Source of the DNA: Sapria himalayana
Taxonomy: Eukaryota; Streptophyta; Magnoliopsida; Malpighiales; Rafflesiaceae
Direction: 5' to 3'
NCBI GenBank assembly: GCA_029783825.1
Contig: JAREIK010002440.1
Coordinates: 372,001-436,000 of the forward strand
Length of the DNA: 64,000 nucleotides
In this document: positions 60,365 through 64,000 of the stretch, piece after piece
Numbering within the stretch: position 1 is the first letter of the stretch
Layout of the letters: every line of letters starts with the position of its first letter
Notes under the pieces: generated by a model
What the model saw: the letters and a program-made list of their open reading frames with translations, nothing else
Database searches by the model: none
What the model was told of the DNA's origin: nothing
Made by a program: the position numbers and the translations under genes

Positions 60365-62488
60365 ATGCCGAATTCACCTAACACATATTTAAATTTGGAA
60401 AATGAAAATGTTAGTGTTACACAAACGTCCGTGGCTCCTGAAACTTTGGTTTCTCCTGTCATGTCAGCCCAAAGTTCTAAAAAACAAAAAACTAGGAGGA
60501 CTTCTGTAGTTTGGACACATTTTAAAATAATAACACAATTAGATGTTAGGGGTGAGGAACATGAAATGGCACAGTGCAAATATTGTATGCGACTTTTAAC
60601 ATGCAAGAGTACATGTGGGACTGGGCACCTAAAGAGGCATTCTGAAATATGCTCCAAAAAACATGGACCGTTAGATCCTAGGCAAACCCAACTTGGCACT
60701 ACATTTTTTGAGACTGGATCGAGTTCAGTCTCAAAGTTTAGTCCCTTCGTATACTCCAGCGAGTTGGGTAGGGACGGCATGGCCAGGCTCATCACATTGA
60801 TGGGTCTTCCGATCAGATTTTCGGAAGATCCGAGGGTAGTCCGCATCATGCAGACTTATTTTCAGCCATCCTATCGTAGGATTCCTAGGTCCACATCTAG
60901 GAGTGACATACTAAAGATATATAAGTTAGAAAAACAAAAAATAATTAATGAATTTTTGGCATTTAGTGGAGTGGTGTCCGTGACGTCCGATATATGGACA
61001 TGTCACGATGATTCTTCTTATGCATGTATCACGAGTCATTATGTCGATTCAAACTGGACAATAAATAAAAAAATATTAGGATTCACTGAGATTCTTCATC
61101 CTCATGATGGCCCGGCCATTTTTGAGTGTATGATGAAAATATTTAGGGAATATAAAATTCAAAATAAAATTTTTAGTGTCACTTTCGATAATGCTGCGAA
61201 TAATGGAGTAGCGATCAATATGTTTGTTAGGAATATTAGAGACGCACCTTTAGGAGAGATATTTCATGTCAGATGCATGTGTCATGTTATTAACCTTATA
61301 GTTCAAGCGGGTATGAAGGTGTGTTCCACCGCGTTGGAACATATACGCAATGCACTCAAGTATATTCGCACTCCTCGCAGACTACAAGAGTTTGGTAATC
61401 TCTGTTTGTCTGCGAATCTTAAGAAGAAGAAATTCCAATCTGATGTGAGACATCGTTGGAATTACACGTACCTGATGTTGGAATCATGTGTTGGATACGA
61501 ACACGTGATATCCGACTACGTCAATAGTAAGAGTGGCGAACTTATTATTGACGACACTGACTGGGCTTCAGGAATTTCATTTATGAAATTCCTGAAGATA
61601 TTTTATGACACGACGAACATGTGTTCGTCGGTTTATACACCCACCACTTGCATTGCACTCCGTTGCATATGCAACATTAGTAGCATGTTTAGGATGTATC
61701 GAGCGGACCCGACGCTCAGCCTTATGGTTGCAGAGATGGAGACCAAGTACCTGAAGTACTGGTCCACCATTCCATCTCTTTATTGCCTCGCAGCATGCAT
61801 GGACCCTAGGGCTAAGGTGGAAGGGGTTGAAAACACCCTGACTTTCATTTCCTCGTGCATGAACCTGGAAGATCCACCTCAAGGGTTCATTTACGAGAAG
61901 TTGACAGACCTGTTCACATACTACGATACTAGGTATGGTGGTGGTGGTGTTGAGACTGTGAGTACGGACTCTGATACCTTGTTCGGAGATGACCCATATT
62001 CCATTAACCTAGCGAGGGGGAAACGTAGGGGTGGACCTTCACATAGGAGCGAGCTGTCTCGGTACTTAGATACCGATTACTGCTCAATCCTATCACCATC
62101 TGACAATAAGAATCTTGATTTATTACAGTGGTGGAAATCATATGAGTCCGCCTATCCCGTGCTATCTAGGATGGCACGGGATCTACTGACTCCTCCGGTG
62201 TCGAGCGTAGCATCGGAGTCTGCTTTTTCTGTTGCAGTGAACGTGATTTCGGATAGGAGATCGAGATTACGTCCAGATATGGTTGAGGCCTTGGCATGTT
62301 TGAAGGATTGGGAGGATTCGAGATTTAGCATCAGTGATCGTGCTGAAGCTGGGACTGTGACAGACACTGCAGTCGCATCCACATCCACTACGATGGCGGA
62401 GGAGCTGATTGCCGATGATGATGACCCATATGATACTGATCTTGATGTTGCGGCTGATGATTCTCATTATATGCCGCTTGACGATTGA
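60365..62488 (+). CDS. hAT family transposase
   Basis: 707 residues without interruption. BED zinc finger at residues ~46-96 (W50, C71-x2-C74, H88 and H92, C96). RNase H-like catalytic domain with D209 ('VTSDIWTCHDDSS'), D275 ('FSVTFDNAANN') and E618 ('SSVASESAFS'), the hAT DDE triad, and the C-x-H pair in 'RCMCHVIN' (304-311). hATC dimerisation region at ~565-650 ('SELSRYLDTDYC', 'LDLLQWWKS', 'VISDRRSRLRPDMVEALACL'). The tail is acidic and disordered (665-707). The enzyme binds element ends, excises them with hairpin formation on the flank and integrates elsewhere with an 8-bp duplication, acting in the nucleus. Start ATG 60365 matches the start of the related pseudogene at 56851. A leader intron cannot be excluded: 'ttttaccgggtaat' near 60290 resembles a donor. 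Confidence 0.95.
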   Translation: MPNSPNTYLNLENENVSVTQTSVAPETLVSPVMSAQSSKKQKTRRTSVVWTHFKIITQLDVRGEEHEMAQCKYCMRLLTCKSTCGTGHLKRHSEICSKKHGPLDPRQTQLGTTFFETGSSSVSKFSPFVYSSELGRDGMARLITLMGLPIRFSEDPRVVRIMQTYFQPSYRRIPRSTSRSDILKIYKLEKQKIINEFLAFSGVVSVTSDIWTCHDDSSYACITSHYVDSNWTINKKILGFTEILHPHDGPAIFECMMKIFREYKIQNKIFSVTFDNAANNGVAINMFVRNIRDAPLGEIFHVRCMCHVINLIVQAGMKVCSTALEHIRNALKYIRTPRRLQEFGNLCLSANLKKKKFQSDVRHRWNYTYLMLESCVGYEHVISDYVNSKSGELIIDDTDWASGISFMKFLKIFYDTTNMCSSVYTPTTCIALRCICNISSMFRMYRADPTLSLMVAEMETKYLKYWSTIPSLYCLAACMDPRAKVEGVENTLTFISSCMNLEDPPQGFIYEKLTDLFTYYDTRYGGGGVETVSTDSDTLFGDDPYSINLARGKRRGGPSHRSELSRYLDTDYCSILSPSDNKNLDLLQWWKSYESAYPVLSRMARDLLTPPVSSVASESAFSVAVNVISDRRSRLRPDMVEALACLKDWEDSRFSISDRAEAGTVTDTAVASTSTTMAEELIADDDDPYDTDLDVAADDSHYMPLDD
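61568..61595. other. 28-bp palindrome inside the transposase gene
   Basis: Arms tcaggaatttcat and atgaaattcctga around a 2-base centre. It encodes residues around 'GISFMKFLK' (403-411). The corresponding palindrome in the half-copy is 58047-58074, exactly where that copy breaks off. Confidence 0.9.
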
Positions 62489-63296
62489 TGCTCATCTGCT
62501 CTTTTTTTTCGATATATTTATTTTTTATACGCTTTATTTGTACTTTGTATTATACGTTGTGTTGAAGTTGAAACTTATACTTTTTTTTTTCGGAGTTTTG
62601 GTTTCAAAAGCATGAATGGTAATTTTTATTTGCGTAGTTTAAATTTTTTTTCATTAAAATTTTTACTAACTTAATGTATTTAATTATTAATTTAAGATTT
62701 AAATATTATTTTAAAATTTATTAACTTTAAATCTTAATATTTAATTAATACATTATAATATTAAAAAATGCTAAACTTATTTGAAAAAAAAAATAAATTT
62801 TCTAATTTTTTTTTTACATACTTACATTTTATTTTAAATGTAATATTTTTAAACAAAAAATTTTATTTTTTTTTTATTACATAAACTTAAATAAAGATAA
62901 ACAGAAAAATAATAAAAAAATTTAAAAAAAAAATTTTTTTCAAAGTGCCAAGCCAAGTAGCCAACTGCCAAGTGCCAAGCACGGGCCGTGCGCCCGTGCC
63001 CGTGCTTGGCTGTTGCAAGTTGCAACACGCAACCGGCAACAGTGTTGCCGGTTGCGTCGTGCTTGGCTTCCGGGACCCGGACCCCGGTTGAGCAAACGTG
63101 CCCGAGCGGGCCGGGTACGGCACGGCACGTCCGAACCGTGCCCACGGGCCGTGCCGTGCCCGTGGGATAAAATACCGTGCCGTGCCGGGCACGGCACGGA
63201 ACAGTGACCGTGCCGTGCCCTGCACGGCACGGTAGCACGGCGGGGCACGGGAAAAACGGGCCGTGCCGTGCTGGGCCGGCCCGTTTGACACCTCTA

Positions 63297-63304
63297 GCTT
63301 CATA
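63297..63304. other. Target site duplication, right copy
   Basis: gcttcata, identical to 59465-59472. Confidence 0.95.
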
Positions 63305-64000
63305 TGATTGTGACGTGCCTCGGGATGGGCTTGGGCCGCTTGACCTAGATAATACCTATATCTATTTCCAAAAAAAAAAAACTAAAATGTGTATTATTAT
63401 AAAATAAGATAACAAAATAAATATCTAAAGTTAACTCAATTCTAACTCTATTATATCCTAAATGTCTAAATAAGTTTGATCGAATGAGTTCTTAATCACA
63501 TATTTCTACATGCATAATATGAAGCTCTATTGTAGTATTATATTTAACATGTCTTACAATTTTATATATAATTTTTTTTAATATTATGATGCAAAATATT
63601 TTGTTTGACAAAAGATGAATGACCAAATCAAAAATCAAAACAAAAATCAAAAATAACACCCAAATATGTAGCAAATTATCTGATCATACAAGAAAAGAAA
63701 TAAGACATCTTGTTCGGCCTTGAAAAAAGCCCTATGCTAAGTTTATTATCATACAAGCAATAATATCTAAGCTAGTCAAATAGAATAAGTCACTAATAAT
63801 ATCCTCCTATTATACATGATAAAAACTTTTAGTATACTTTTCTAGTTGATGTCTCATAACAAATAAAAATCACATTCTTAATATTTTAGTTCAATTTCTA
63901 TCAATTAATAAAAATTAACAAAAATTGAGATTTTTTATAAAATTATATATTCATATATATTTAGTACAATCATAACCAACAATAATAAAATATCATATAA
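63305..64000 (-). pseudogene. AT-rich end of window with an antisense Copia integrase trace
   Basis: The last 100 bp repeat 59330-59450 ('catatatatttagtacaat', 'aataataaaata') and read on the minus strand as 'YFIIVGYDCTKYI', the same integrase motif. The remnant runs off the window. Between 63305 and 63880 no gene is recognised. Confidence 0.35.

Larger units (their letters stand above)
59473..63296 (+). mobile_element. Complete hAT transposon (3824 bp), apparently autonomous
   Basis: Inverted ends of ~21 bp (tagaggtgtcaaacgggcc, with two more G) at 59473 and, reversed, at 63296. Perfect 8-bp duplication on both sides. Subterminal regions of ~350 bp at each end are GC-rich and packed with 'ggcacg/cgtgcc' motifs in both orientations, likely transposase binding sites. 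One uninterrupted transposase gene lies between. Every structural part needed for cut-and-paste movement is present, and the exact duplication argues for a recent insertion. Confidence 0.95.

Noticed and set aside
60313..60849. Minus-strand frame of 178 codons
   Set aside because: It is the antisense shadow of the hAT transposase N-terminus; no independent evidence.
62849..63407. Multiple overlapping open frames, Arg/Pro/Ala-rich, near the hAT 3' end, with a similar set at 59452-60020
   Set aside because: They are open only because the subterminal repeats are GC-rich and lack stops. The same pattern appears at both ends and in non-autonomous copies.

Overview
The window looks like nuclear intergenic DNA of a flowering plant. 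It is very AT-rich and dominated by plant transposable elements: Ty1/copia, Ty3/gypsy, hAT, a Mutator-like element, a CACTA fragment and a LINE fragment. I recognise only one host gene, an intronless PADRE/DUF4228 protein on the minus strand at 51094-51636. The sequence alone does not let me name the species.

Layout. 0.6-2.6 kb: decayed minus-strand Copia. 2.75-4.5 kb: large array of 8-bp repeats. 5-11 kb: remnant of a plant retrotransposon ORF, then two diverged direct copies of a ~2.4 kb repeat (called R1). 11.6-12.5 kb: decayed repetitive coding-like tract with a small hAT inserted. 13.8-15.5 kb: a second dispersed repeat (R2). 16.07-23.07 kb: a complete but dead Ty3/gypsy element with both LTRs and a perfect AATTA target duplication, followed at 24.34-26.11 kb by a solo LTR of the same family with its own perfect duplication ATAGT. 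27.4-33.7 kb: two R1 copies in inverted orientation, holding the 3' half of a dead hAT transposon and a small hAT derivative with a tandem array of telo-box motifs. 33.7-39 kb: further copies of these repeats. 39.1-43.2 kb: remnants of two more Copia elements. 45.2-50.2 kb: a Copia element with both LTRs, PBS, PPT and all domains in order, but broken by stops and frameshifts. 51-52.5 kb: the PADRE gene, with a Mutator-like non-autonomous element just upstream of its promoter. 52.6-56.1 kb: alternating purine/pyrimidine DNA, a hAT derivative, a CACTA tnp2 fragment and a LINE fragment. 56.1-58.1 kb: 5' half of a dead hAT. 59.47-63.30 kb: a structurally complete hAT transposon with matching inverted ends, a perfect 8-bp target duplication and an uninterrupted 707-residue transposase.

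How the parts relate. The intact hAT is the only clearly autonomous-looking element. The small hAT derivatives (11.8, 32.7 and 53.8 kb) and the two half-copies (29.5 and 56.1 kb) carry related termini, so its transposase, or that of a relative, probably mobilised them. Many in-frame stops in the dead elements are at codons where one C-to-T or G-to-A change would explain them, as expected for DNA silenced by cytosine methylation. No tRNA, rRNA or CRISPR array was seen.
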